From NCBI RefSeq assembly GCF_003663825.1, contig NZ_RCCC01000001.1, positions 2,178,501 through 2,242,500 of the forward strand: a stretch of 64,000 nucleotides of DNA. The letters run 5' to 3'. Position numbers and translations under genes: made by a program. This DNA is from Acidovorax sp. 106 (GTDB lineage: Bacteria; Pseudomonadota; Gammaproteobacteria; Burkholderiales; Burkholderiaceae_C). The notes under the pieces were generated by a model. The model did not search any database, was not told the origin of the DNA, and was given only the letters and a program-made list of their open reading frames with translations. Below are positions 46,679-54,965 of this stretch, one piece after another (position 1 is the stretch's first letter; the number at the start of each line of letters is the position of its first letter).

Positions 46679-47406
46679 CCACCTGGCTCGATACCCTGTT
46701 GTTTGGCATCTATCCCTACATTTGCCTGGCCGTTTTCTTCATTGGCAGCTGGGCGCGGTTTGACCGCGACCAGTACACCTGGAAGAGCGACTCGTCGCAG
46801 CTGCTGCGCACCGGCAGCCTGCGCTGGGGCAGCAACCTGTTCCACATCGGCGTGCTGTTCCTGTTCTTCGGCCACACCGTGGGCATGCTCACGCCGCACT
46901 TTCTGTATGAGCATTTCATGAGCGCGGGTGCAAAGCAGCTCATGGCTATGGTCTCTGGTGGCATTGCGGGCACGCTGGGCTTCATCGGCCTGTCCATCCT
47001 GCTGCACCGCCGCCTGTCGGATGAGCGCATCCGCGCCACGTCCAAGGTCAGCGACATCCTGATTCTGGTGCTGCTGTGGCTGCAACTGGCGCTGGGCCTG
47101 GCCACCATCCCTCTGTCCGCACAGCATCTGGACGGCTCCATGATGATGAAGCTGGCCGAGTGGGGCCAGCGCGTGGTGACCTTCCGCAGTGGGGGGGTGG
47201 AGCTGCTGGCCGAAGCCGGTTGGATCTTCAAGGCCCACATGTTCCTGGGCATGAGCATCTTCCTGATCTTCCCGTTCACCCGCCTGGTGCACGTGTGGAG
47301 CGGCTTTGGCACGCTGGCCTATGTGCTGCGTCCCTACCAGGTGGTGCGTGCGCGCCGCTTGAACCTGCCCGCAGGCCACATGCAGTCGCAAGACCGCCGT
47401 GCCTGA
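46675..47406 (+). CDS. narI: Respiratory nitrate reductase gamma subunit (cytochrome b)
   Basis: The 243-residue membrane subunit with five membrane helices and two b-type haems, which takes electrons from quinol and anchors NarGH. The haem ligands His57 and His67 lie in LFHIGVLFLFFGHTVG, and His188 and His206 in FKAHMFLGMSIFLIFPFTRL and VHVWSG. The N-terminus is in the periplasm, as usual. It overlaps narJ by 4 bp and is preceded by AAGGAG. A parvulin gene follows 25 bp later. Confidence 0.97.
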   Translation: MTTWLDTLLFGIYPYICLAVFFIGSWARFDRDQYTWKSDSSQLLRTGSLRWGSNLFHIGVLFLFFGHTVGMLTPHFLYEHFMSAGAKQLMAMVSGGIAGTLGFIGLSILLHRRLSDERIRATSKVSDILILVLLWLQLALGLATIPLSAQHLDGSMMMKLAEWGQRVVTFRSGGVELLAEAGWIFKAHMFLGMSIFLIFPFTRLVHVWSGFGTLAYVLRPYQVVRARRLNLPAGHMQSQDRRA

Positions 47407-47431
47407 AACCCACCTATCCAAGGAGTACACC

Positions 47432-48382
47432 ATGAGCGGATGTGGAACCGGGAGCTGCGGCTGCAGCTCCACCGATAGCAGCGCTGCGGCCACGGCCAGC
47501 ACGCTGACCCCTACGCAGACAGCGGCCTACGAGGCCCTGGTGGCAACGATGGCCGATGCGCCCCAGCAAGCCACCCAGGCAGCACAAGCTGGCGCCATGG
47601 GGGGCATGGGCTCGGTGGTGGCCGAGATGGCACGCATCAATGGCGTGGCCCTCAACGCCCCGCACGAGTTGCTGGACGAAGAGGCCCTGCGCCAGCGCGC
47701 ATGTACCGAGCTGCTGCGCCAGGCGGCGCAACAGGCGGGTCTGCTGCCCGCGAGCGATGTGCCGGGCGTCGAGGGGGCCATCAGCGTCCAGGCCTCCAAT
47801 GCCATTGAGCAGTTGCTGGAGCGTGAGTTGGACCTCCCTGATCCTTCAGAAGAAGCCTGCCGCCGTTACCACGACGCCCACCCTGCGGCACACGCCCAGG
47901 GGGAGCGTGCGCAACTGCGCCATGTGCTGTTTGCCGTGACGCCGGGCGTGGATGTGAAGCAGCTGCGCCTGCGGGCCGAGGCCTTGCTCATCGAACTGCG
48001 CTGCGCGGACGATGGCGGCGCCCAGTTTGCCAAGGCAGCCGCCCAGTGGTCCAACTGCCCCAGTGGCCAGCAGGGCGGCGACCTGGGCTGGCTCACCCGC
48101 GCCGATTGCGCCCCCGAGTTCGCCCGCGAGGTGTTTGGCGGCGCCGAGATCGGTGTGCTGGCGCGCCTGGTGCACAGCCGCTTTGGCCTGCATGTGGTGG
48201 AGGTGGTGGCCCGCGACCCCGGGCAGCAGCCCTCGTTTGAGGAAGTGCGCCAGGCCATCGCGCTCACCCTGCGCCAACAGGCCTGGGTGAACGCGCTGCG
48301 CCAATATCTGCAACTGCTGGCAGGCGCGGCCGTGGTGGAAGGTGTGTCGCTCGACGCTGCAGAGTCACCGCTGGTTCAGTAG
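47432..48382 (+). CDS. Parvulin-type peptidyl-prolyl isomerase of the nar operon
   Basis: A 316-residue protein. The C-terminal half contains a rotamase (PpiC/NifM-like) domain: LRHVLFAVTPGVDVKQLRLR, GGDLGWLTRADCAPEFAREV and VHSRFGLHVVEVVARDPG. The N-terminus is Cys- and Ser-rich (SGCGTGSCGCSSTDSS) and there is no signal peptide, so the protein is cytoplasmic. A parvulin directly behind narI is common in proteobacterial nar operons; it probably helps fold or assemble nitrate reductase. The N-terminal cysteines could bind a metal. AAGGAG precedes the ATG at 47432. A carbonic anhydrase gene follows after 32 bp. Confidence 0.88.
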   Translation: MSGCGTGSCGCSSTDSSAAATASTLTPTQTAAYEALVATMADAPQQATQAAQAGAMGGMGSVVAEMARINGVALNAPHELLDEEALRQRACTELLRQAAQQAGLLPASDVPGVEGAISVQASNAIEQLLERELDLPDPSEEACRRYHDAHPAAHAQGERAQLRHVLFAVTPGVDVKQLRLRAEALLIELRCADDGGAQFAKAAAQWSNCPSGQQGGDLGWLTRADCAPEFAREVFGGAEIGVLARLVHSRFGLHVVEVVARDPGQQPSFEEVRQAIALTLRQQAWVNALRQYLQLLAGAAVVEGVSLDAAESPLVQ

Positions 48383-48414
48383 CTGTAACTGGCGTCACGA
48401 ACTGCAAAAACTGT

Positions 48415-49089
48415 ATGCCCGATGAACTGCTAGCCCGGCTGCGGCGCTTCCACGACGACGCGTTTCCGCAATACCGGCAAACCTTCCAGACCCTGGTCGA
48501 TGAGGGGCAGCACCCGACCACGCTGTTCATCGGGTGCTCGGACTCGCGCCTGGTGCCTTACCTGCTGACGGGCGCCGGGCCGGGCGAGCTGTTTCTGGTG
48601 CGCAATGTGGGTGCGTTCATCCCGCCGTATGACGGATCGCACGGGCACCACGGGACCACCGCGGCGATCGAATTCGCCGTGCTCAATCTGCAGGTGCGCC
48701 GCATCATCGTGTGCGGCCACAGTCACTGTGGGGCTATCAAGGCCATGTATGGTGAGGTCTCGCCCGAGGCCCCCAATCTCAACCGTTGGCTGGACCTGGG
48801 GCGCGAGGCCTTGCTGCCCGTGCAGCCGGGCCCCGAGGCGCTGCGCCGCACGGAGCAGCGTGCCGTGGTGCTTCAGCTCGAACGCCTGATGGAGTACCCC
48901 ATGGTGCGCAGCCGTGTGCAGAGTGGCCAGATCAGCCTGCACGGCTGGCACTACGTGATCGAAGACGGTGAAGTCCACGTCTTTGATGTGCAGACGGGTG
49001 GTTTCGTGCCGGCATCACGGGCTGACAACAGTGGCACTGGTCCCTACCACCCCTACGTGGAGCACGATGGTCAGGTGCTGCTGGATTAG
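48415..49089 (+). CDS. Beta-class carbonic anhydrase
   Basis: A 224-residue beta-carbonic anhydrase that interconverts carbon dioxide and bicarbonate. Zinc ligands are Cys41 (GCSDSRLVPY), His102 and Cys105 (CGHSHCGA); the Asp43-Arg45 dyad is intact. Length and fold are standard for the plant-type/CynT-like group. It is 32 bp behind the parvulin gene and in the same direction, so it may be part of the nar transcript. It may supply bicarbonate or buffer the cytoplasm during anaerobic respiration; that link is inferred. No strong ribosome-binding site is seen. Confidence 0.94.
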   Translation: MPDELLARLRRFHDDAFPQYRQTFQTLVDEGQHPTTLFIGCSDSRLVPYLLTGAGPGELFLVRNVGAFIPPYDGSHGHHGTTAAIEFAVLNLQVRRIIVCGHSHCGAIKAMYGEVSPEAPNLNRWLDLGREALLPVQPGPEALRRTEQRAVVLQLERLMEYPMVRSRVQSGQISLHGWHYVIEDGEVHVFDVQTGGFVPASRADNSGTGPYHPYVEHDGQVLLD

Positions 49090-49194
49090 GGATTGCCGTC
49101 TTCGCAGGTTGCGCGCAAAGGCAGGTCTCTGCCTTGAAGCCTTCTTGACGGAGCGCAAGACCGCCAACAAGGTAACCCTGAATCATTCCGAGCC

Positions 49195-51642
49195 ATGAAG
49201 CGCGAAACACCCCCCTCCATTCCCTCCCCTCTGTCTGCGTTGCAACCCATCAGCCTGGATGTGTTGCGCGAGAAATACCTCAAGCCCGGCGAGACCGGTG
49301 TGGAAGACCTGTACCGCCGCGTGGCGCGTGCGCTGGCCTCGGTCGAGGCCCCCGAGTTGCGCGAAAAGTACGAGGCTCTGTTCCTCGCCAATCTGCATGC
49401 CGGCGCCATCGGCGCAGGCCGCATCATGAGTGCGGCGGGCACCGATATCCAGGCCACGCTCATCAACTGCTTTGTGCAGCCCGTGGGCGACTGCATCCAG
49501 GGCGTGGACGATGAAGGCTATCCCGGCATTTACGAAGCCCTGCGCGAAGCCGCAGAAACCATGCGCCGTGGTGGTGGCGTGGGTTATGACTTCTCTCGCA
49601 TCCGCCCACGGGGTGCGGAAGTCAAGGGCACGCACTCCATGGCGTCTGGCCCCTGCAGCTACATCAATGTGTTCGACCAGTCGTGCTCGACGGTCGAGAG
49701 TGCAGGCTCGCGGCGCGGTGCACAGATGGGCGTGCTGCGCATCGACCACCCCGACGTGAAGGAGTTCATCACGGCCAAGCGCACGCCGGGCCGCTGGAAC
49801 AATTTCAATGTATCGGTGGGCGTGTCGGACGCGTTCATCGAGGCCGTGCAGGCCAACGCCCCCTGGGCGCTGGTGCACAAGGCCCGCCCCGGCGTAGCCC
49901 TGCAAGCGCAGGGCGCACACCAGCGCGCCGATGGCCTGTGGGTCTACACCACCGTGCCTGCGCGCGAGTTGTGGGACACGATCATGAAATCGGCCTACGA
50001 CTTTGCCGAGCCGGGCATCCTGTTTTTGGGCCGCATCAACGAAGACAACAACCTGCACTACTGCGAAGAGATCGCAGCGACGAATCCTTGTGGCGAGCAA
50101 CCATTGCCCTCCTACGGTTGCTGCGACCTCGGGCCCATCATCCTCACGCGCTTTGTGCGCCACCCGTTTGGACGTGGCGGTGTGGCGGCGTTTGATTTTG
50201 AGTCGTTTGAGCAGGCCGTGGCGCTGCAGGTGCGGGCGCTCGACAACGTGCTGGACGTGACGTTTTGGCCCTTGCCGCAGCAGCGCGATGAGGCCATGGC
50301 CAAGCGCCGCATTGGCGTGGGCTTTACCGGCATGGGCAATACCCTGGCCATGCTGTGCCAGCGCTACGACGCGCCCGAGGGCCGTGCCCTGGCGGCCCGC
50401 ATTGCCGAGCGCATGCGGGACGCGGCGTACGAGGCCTCGGTGGCACTGGCGCAAGAGAAGGGCGCTTTCCCCCAATTCAATGCCGAGGGCTATCTGGCCT
50501 CGGGCACCTTTGCCAGCCGCTTGCCTGCGGCCTTGCAAAAGAGCATTCGCAAGCACGGCATCCGTAACAGCCATTTGCTGTCCATCGCGCCCACGGGCAC
50601 GGTGAGCTTGGCGTTTGCCGACAACGCATCGAACGGCATCGAGCCGCCGTTCTCGTGGATGTACAAGCGCAAGAAGCGCGAGGCCGATGGCAGCACCAGC
50701 GAATACGCGGTGGAAGACCACGCCTGGCGCCTGTACCGCGATGGCGGTGGAGATGTGAACGCGCTCCCCGACTACTTCGTGTCGGCCCTGGCCATGTCCG
50801 CGCAGGACCACATCGCCATGATGGAAGCGGTGCAGCCGTTTGTGGACACGGCCATTTCCAAGACCGTGAACATCCCGGCGGACTACCCTTACGAGGACTT
50901 CAAGGACCTGTACCTGCAGGCCTGGCGCGCGCGGCTCAAGGGCTTGGCCACCTACCGGCCCAACGCCATCTTGGGCTCGGTGCTGGAGGTGACGACCCCT
51001 GCGCCAGCCCCCGTTGCGGCACCCGCGCCAGCAGCGGTGTCCGCCCCGCCGGTCGACCCTATGCGCACGGTGATTGAGAGCCGCCCCAAGGGCGGGCTCT
51101 CGGCCGTGGCCGAAAAGGTGGAGTACTGGACGCAAGAGGGCCACAAGACGCTGTACATCATCGTGTCCTTCCTGCCCGTGCCCACGGGCGTGGGCAGCGG
51201 AACAGTAGACCGCGCCATCGAGTTCTTCATGCCCGTGGGCCAAAGCGGCGAATCGCAGCAGTGGATCACCTCCAGCATGCGGCTGTTGTCGCTGGCTGCG
51301 CGTGGCGGTTTTCTGGAGCGGGCTTTGTCCGACATGCGCAAGGTCGCGTGGGACCGAGGCCCTGTGCGCCTGGGCACCCACCAGCGTGCGGACGGCGCCA
51401 TGGTGCCTATGTGGCATGACTCGGAAGTGGCTGCCATTGCCTTTGCGGTGCAAAACATCCTGGCGCGCCGCGTGGCCGAGCCGCAGCAGCAGTCGCTGCC
51501 GCTGGACGAGCCCGAGGCCCCCCTGGGCATGCCCCCCGCCATGGCAGGCAAAAAATGCAGCGAGTGCGGCGCCCATGCCGTGATCCGCAAGGACGGCTGC
51601 GACTACTGCACGCAATGCGGTCACCTGGGGAGCTGTGGATGA
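49195..51642 (+). CDS. nrdJ: Adenosylcobalamin-dependent (class II) ribonucleotide reductase
   Basis: An 815-residue class II ribonucleotide reductase, which uses adenosylcobalamin rather than an oxygen-requiring diiron radical and therefore makes dNTPs with or without oxygen. Family segments: LINCFVQPVGDCIQG near residue 88, GGGVGYDFSRIRPRGAEVKG, TNPCGEQPLPSYGCCDLGPI with the active-site loop, and APTGTVSLAFADNASNGIEP. The C-terminus carries a zinc ribbon (CSECGAHAV, then CDYCTQCG). No B12 riboswitch is recognisable in the 105 bp upstream. Its stop overlaps the nnrS start (ATGA). Its position behind narGHJI suits anaerobic growth. Confidence 0.95.
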   Translation: MKRETPPSIPSPLSALQPISLDVLREKYLKPGETGVEDLYRRVARALASVEAPELREKYEALFLANLHAGAIGAGRIMSAAGTDIQATLINCFVQPVGDCIQGVDDEGYPGIYEALREAAETMRRGGGVGYDFSRIRPRGAEVKGTHSMASGPCSYINVFDQSCSTVESAGSRRGAQMGVLRIDHPDVKEFITAKRTPGRWNNFNVSVGVSDAFIEAVQANAPWALVHKARPGVALQAQGAHQRADGLWVYTTVPARELWDTIMKSAYDFAEPGILFLGRINEDNNLHYCEEIAATNPCGEQPLPSYGCCDLGPIILTRFVRHPFGRGGVAAFDFESFEQAVALQVRALDNVLDVTFWPLPQQRDEAMAKRRIGVGFTGMGNTLAMLCQRYDAPEGRALAARIAERMRDAAYEASVALAQEKGAFPQFNAEGYLASGTFASRLPAALQKSIRKHGIRNSHLLSIAPTGTVSLAFADNASNGIEPPFSWMYKRKKREADGSTSEYAVEDHAWRLYRDGGGDVNALPDYFVSALAMSAQDHIAMMEAVQPFVDTAISKTVNIPADYPYEDFKDLYLQAWRARLKGLATYRPNAILGSVLEVTTPAPAPVAAPAPAAVSAPPVDPMRTVIESRPKGGLSAVAEKVEYWTQEGHKTLYIIVSFLPVPTGVGSGTVDRAIEFFMPVGQSGESQQWITSSMRLLSLAARGGFLERALSDMRKVAWDRGPVRLGTHQRADGAMVPMWHDSEVAAIAFAVQNILARRVAEPQQQSLPLDEPEAPLGMPPAMAGKKCSECGAHAVIRKDGCDYCTQCGHLGSCG

Positions 51643-52985
51643 ACAACCCCCGCCCCACCATTGCGCTGAAAGTGGCTTCGGGCAAGCCATCGCCTGAGGT
51701 GCTGGCCCAGCTCGACAAGCGCTGGCGCTGGCAGTACCTCATGCTGGCGCCGCACCGGCTCAGCTTCTTTTTGGCGATGGTGGTGCTGGTGGCTTCGGCG
51801 GTTTGGTGGCTGGCAGTGCAGGTCGACCGCGCCACCGGCTGGTGGGGGCTGGGGTACGCGCAGGCCCTGGCCTTGTCGCCCACGCTGGTGCATGCCACGG
51901 TGATGGTGCTGGGCTTCATTCCGTTGTACTTTGCGGGCTTTCTCTTCACGGCAGGCCCCAAGTGGCTGGGGGTAGACCCCTTGCCCGTGTCTGCCTTGCG
52001 CACCGTGTTGTTTTTGCAGGCGGGTGGGTGGCTGCTGTGGCTGGCGGGGGCGCACCTGGGGGCCCCTTTGGCCTTGGCAGGGCTGCTGCTGGCCTGTGTG
52101 GGGCTGGGCTGGATGACGGCGCAGTTCTGGGGCCGTGTGCGCCTGAGCCAGGCTGAAGACCAACTGCACGCCCGCGCCATCGCCACGGCCTGCGTGGTGG
52201 GTACCCTGAGTGCGGCTGGGGTGGCACTCGCGATGGTGTGGCAGGCGCATGCGTTGGCCCGTGCTTGCGTGTTCACCGCGCTGTGGGGCTTTGTGGTGGT
52301 GGTCTACGTCACGGTGGCGCACCGCATGATTCCGTTTTTCACCTCCAGCGCCATGCCCATGGTGCAGGCGTGGCGCCCCTTCTGGGTGCTGTGGCTCATG
52401 CTGGCGGCGGCGGCCATGCAGGTGCTGGCGGCCTGGCTGGAGTTTGCCGGGGTGTCGGCCAGCGCCGCAGGCCCGGCGTGGGCCCTGGTGCACGGCGGCT
52501 TGCAGGTGGCCGTGGGCTGCGTGCTGGTTTGGCTGGCCTGGGTGTGGGGGCTGGTGCAAAGCCTCAAGAACAAGTTGCTGGCCATGCTGCACATTGGCTT
52601 TTTGTGGCTGGGCGTGGCGTTTGTCCTGGGCGGCGCGGCGCAGTGGCTGGCGGTGGCTGGGGGCCTGGGCGGCCTTGGGCTTGGGGCGTTGCATGCGCTG
52701 TCCATGGGGTGCCTGGCATCGCTCATGCTGGCCATGGTCACACGGGTGTCTTGCGGCCACAGTGGCCGCGCGCTGGTGGCTGATCGCATCGCGTGGTCGC
52801 TGTTTTGGTTGTTGCAGGCGGCCACGCTGCTGCGCATAGGGGGCACGGTGCCCGGCCTGCCTGGCGTGTGGTTGCCCTGGGTGCTGCTGGCCAGTGCCTG
52901 CACCTGGGCGGCCACCATGGGGGCCTGGGGTGTGCGGCTGGCGCGCTGGTATGGGCGCCTGCGTCCCGATGGCCGCCCTGGCTGA
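51639..52985 (+). CDS. nnrS: NnrS family haem/copper membrane protein
   Basis: A 448-residue integral membrane protein with about 12 helices. NnrS proteins bind haem and copper and protect cells against nitric oxide made during denitrification. Histidine-bearing segments typical of the family are visible: APHRLSFFLAM, SPTLVHATVMVLGFIPLYFA, TVAHRMIPFFTSSA, AMLHIGFLWLGVAF and LHALSMGCLASLMLAMVTR with CGHSGR directly after it. The ATG overlaps the nrdJ stop, so the two are translationally coupled. Nitrite made by NarGHI can give rise to nitric oxide, which explains its place here. Confidence 0.9.
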   Translation: MNNPRPTIALKVASGKPSPEVLAQLDKRWRWQYLMLAPHRLSFFLAMVVLVASAVWWLAVQVDRATGWWGLGYAQALALSPTLVHATVMVLGFIPLYFAGFLFTAGPKWLGVDPLPVSALRTVLFLQAGGWLLWLAGAHLGAPLALAGLLLACVGLGWMTAQFWGRVRLSQAEDQLHARAIATACVVGTLSAAGVALAMVWQAHALARACVFTALWGFVVVVYVTVAHRMIPFFTSSAMPMVQAWRPFWVLWLMLAAAAMQVLAAWLEFAGVSASAAGPAWALVHGGLQVAVGCVLVWLAWVWGLVQSLKNKLLAMLHIGFLWLGVAFVLGGAAQWLAVAGGLGGLGLGALHALSMGCLASLMLAMVTRVSCGHSGRALVADRIAWSLFWLLQAATLLRIGGTVPGLPGVWLPWVLLASACTWAATMGAWGVRLARWYGRLRPDGRPG

Positions 52986-53008
52986 AATGATGTAGCGGAG
53001 GATCTTGC

Positions 53009-53773
53009 ATGTCTGTCATCCCTTGGCCCCTCAAACCGATGCCGCCCCAAACGCCGTCTGGGCGCGCACTGGGTGGTGCACGTGGCGGTGCCGTTGCATC
53101 CGCATCTATAGCCCCTGCAGACCGCAGTGGGCGAGGCCCCGCCGCGCCCGAGGCTGCTGCAGGCCCGGACGACACGGCCGCGATGGCCGCTGCGCTGATC
53201 CAGTCGCGGCAAACCATCTTGCCCAAGCGCCTGGGCGCGCCTGGCCCCAACGTGGTGGAGTTGGCCGCGATTTTGGAGGCCGCAGCCCACGCGCCTGACC
53301 ATGGGCAACTGCAGCCCTGGCGCTTTGTGCTGGTGCCCGACACCGCCCGCACCCTACTGGCCGACGTGTTTGCTTTGGCATTGCAGGAGCGCGACGCAGA
53401 GGCCACGCCCGAACAAATCGAACAGGCCCGCGAAAAGGCCTACCGCTCGCCTGTGCTGCTGCTGGCGGTGGTGGACGCTGCGCGTGGCGACGCCGACATC
53501 GACCTGGCCGAGCGCCTGGTGTCGGCTGGCTGTGCCATCCAGAACATGCTGCTCATGGCCACTGCGCAGGGGTTTGGCTCGGCGCTCACCAGCGGCAAGG
53601 CGCTCAAGGCGGCCAGCCTGCGCGCGCTGTTCCGCTTAGGGTGCGATGAGCAGGCCCTGTGCTTTGTGAGCATCGGCACCGTGGTCTCGCGCAAGGCCGC
53701 CCGCGTGCGGCCCGCAGCCAGCAGCTATGTGAGCACGCTCGATGAGCACCGGGGTATCCTGCCCGGGTTTTGA
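53009..53773 (+). CDS. Nitroreductase-family FMN protein (YdjA-like)
   Basis: A 254-residue protein. The nitroreductase fold starts near residue 59 (ALIQSRQTILPKRLG, then AAHAPDHGQLQPWRFVLV with the FMN-binding arginine) and ends with FVSIGTVVSRKAARVRP; it is closest to the short YdjA type. The first 55 residues are Ala/Gly/Pro-rich and have no counterpart in the family. Still, the ATG at 53009 has a perfect GGAGGA 7 bp ahead, so this start looks genuine; an internal ATG at 53183 would give a standard-length enzyme. Substrate unknown. It lies 23 bp after nnrS, in the same direction. Confidence 0.83.
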   Translation: MSVIPWPLKPMPPQTPSGRALGGARGGAVASASIAPADRSGRGPAAPEAAAGPDDTAAMAAALIQSRQTILPKRLGAPGPNVVELAAILEAAAHAPDHGQLQPWRFVLVPDTARTLLADVFALALQERDAEATPEQIEQAREKAYRSPVLLLAVVDAARGDADIDLAERLVSAGCAIQNMLLMATAQGFGSALTSGKALKAASLRALFRLGCDEQALCFVSIGTVVSRKAARVRPAASSYVSTLDEHRGILPGF

Positions 53774-53802
53774 TGTGACCGACGGATTTTGAAGAGACCC
53801 CC

Positions 53803-54216
53803 ATGAATATTGCCTCCTTTGACGACTTGCTGGTGGCTGCGCGCCAGCAGCCCGAGCCCCAGCGCCTGCTGTTTGTGTTTGCCGGTGTGGAGCTGCCAGA
53901 CGACGCCACCGAAGCCCAGCGCGCCCGCTTTGAACAAGGGCAGGGCGGGGCCCTGGTGCCGCTGATGTGCGTGGACAAGACCCCGCAAGAGCTGCCCTCG
54001 TTCGCCGCCTTGGTCGCCGAGGCACAGCAGTTCACGGCGCCGGGGCACGATTGGGTCATGGTGTTTGCGGCCGCCATGTCCGGCACGCTGAACCAGGCGC
54101 CCACCAGCGCCGATGCCGAGGCCCCCCTGCAGCGCATGGTCGATGCCATCAAGCGCGGCGCCATGGATGGGTTCATCCCCTTCGACCGCCAGGGCCAGCC
54201 TGTGCGCTTGGGCTAG
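53803..54216 (+). CDS. Small conserved protein of unknown function
   Basis: A 137-residue soluble protein with no signal peptide or membrane helix. Visible segments are LLFVFAGVELPDDATEAQRA, GGALVPLMCVDKTPQEL and HDWVMVFAAAMSG, which suggest an alpha/beta fold. I recall relatives in Comamonadaceae being labelled as a ribonucleotide reductase alpha subunit, but no reductase motif is present and that name seems wrong. It sits between the nitroreductase and hemerythrin genes (29 and 8 bp spacers), which suggests a role in the same anaerobic or nitrosative response. Start ATG at 53803. Confidence 0.75.
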   Translation: MNIASFDDLLVAARQQPEPQRLLFVFAGVELPDDATEAQRARFEQGQGGALVPLMCVDKTPQELPSFAALVAEAQQFTAPGHDWVMVFAAAMSGTLNQAPTSADAEAPLQRMVDAIKRGAMDGFIPFDRQGQPVRLG

Positions 54217-54224
54217 GGGCTGGT

Positions 54225-54770
54225 ATGGCAACGTCTGCAGGCCTGCCCGGTTTCAACACCCCCGCCGTGGGGTTTGAACAACCCTTTGCGATGCTGGAGG
54301 CTTGCCACGAGCGCGTGGAGCGCACGCTGACCCTGTTGCAGCGGCTGCGCGCGTATGTGCGCGAGCAAGCCGCTGACGAAGCTGCCCGCCAGGCCGCGCG
54401 CGATGTGCTGCGTTACTTTGACATCGCTGCGCCCCTGCACCACCAGGACGAGGAGCTGCATGTGTTCCCGCTGCTGCTGGCGCAGGGCGCGCCTTCGGTC
54501 GTGGCGTTGGTGCAGCAACTGCAGCACGACCACGTCCGCATGGCCGCCGACTGGGCTGCTGCCCGGGGTGCGCTGCAGGCCCTGGCCGATGGGGCTGCCG
54601 CAGGCTTGGGGTCCGAGGACGAGGCCCGGATCGACCAGTTCGCCCAGCGCTACCAGCAGCACATCCAGGCCGAAGAGGGCACCGCCTACCCCTGTGCCCA
54701 GGCCTTGCTGGCCCAGGGCGACCTGCATGCCATGGGCTTGGAGATGGCCGCCCGCCGCCGCGTGGGTTGA
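54225..54770 (+). CDS. Hemerythrin-like HHE domain protein
   Basis: A 181-residue four-helix protein of the hemerythrin HHE family, expected to bind a diiron centre. Metal-ligand candidates appear in order: CHERVERTLTLLQRL, PLHHQDEELHVFPLLL, LQHDHVRMAADW and RYQQHIQAEEGTAYP. Such proteins sense or bind oxygen or nitric oxide, or repair iron-sulphur clusters (YtfE-like). The N-terminal FNTPAVGFEQPFAMLEAC is usual for the stand-alone cytoplasmic group. It is 8 bp behind the small unknown gene and ends the anaerobic gene run; a family A repeat follows at once. Confidence 0.88.
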   Translation: MATSAGLPGFNTPAVGFEQPFAMLEACHERVERTLTLLQRLRAYVREQAADEAARQAARDVLRYFDIAAPLHHQDEELHVFPLLLAQGAPSVVALVQQLQHDHVRMAADWAAARGALQALADGAAAGLGSEDEARIDQFAQRYQQHIQAEEGTAYPCAQALLAQGDLHAMGLEMAARRRVG

Positions 54771-54822
54771 TGCTATTGAATGTATAGCTGCTAGCGCTTA
54801 TTGGGTAAGCGCTAGGGGTGGA
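54771..54822. repeat. Family A repeat after the hemerythrin gene
   Basis: TGCTATTGAATGTATAGCTG then CTAGCGCTTATTGGGTAAGC: an intact copy with core palindrome AGCGCTTA/TAAGCGCT. It starts on the base after the hemerythrin stop codon. No gene is seen in the remaining 143 bp before the next start. Confidence 0.8.
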
Positions 54823-54965
54823 TTTGATTGTGAATTGGTGTGCGCATTGCAGCGCAGGCCGTACCGCATGGCGATGGCAGCCCTGACGGGTGGGCATTCC
54901 CTCCAGGCCCATGGCGGACTGGGTGGGCGCGATACTCGACGGGCTCTTTGGCCCCCGTCGTGTCC

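Noticed and set aside
49090..49194. Cobalamin riboswitch before the B12-dependent ribonucleotide reductase
   Set aside because: I looked for the B12 box and the surrounding stems and found neither; the region is also too short for the full element.
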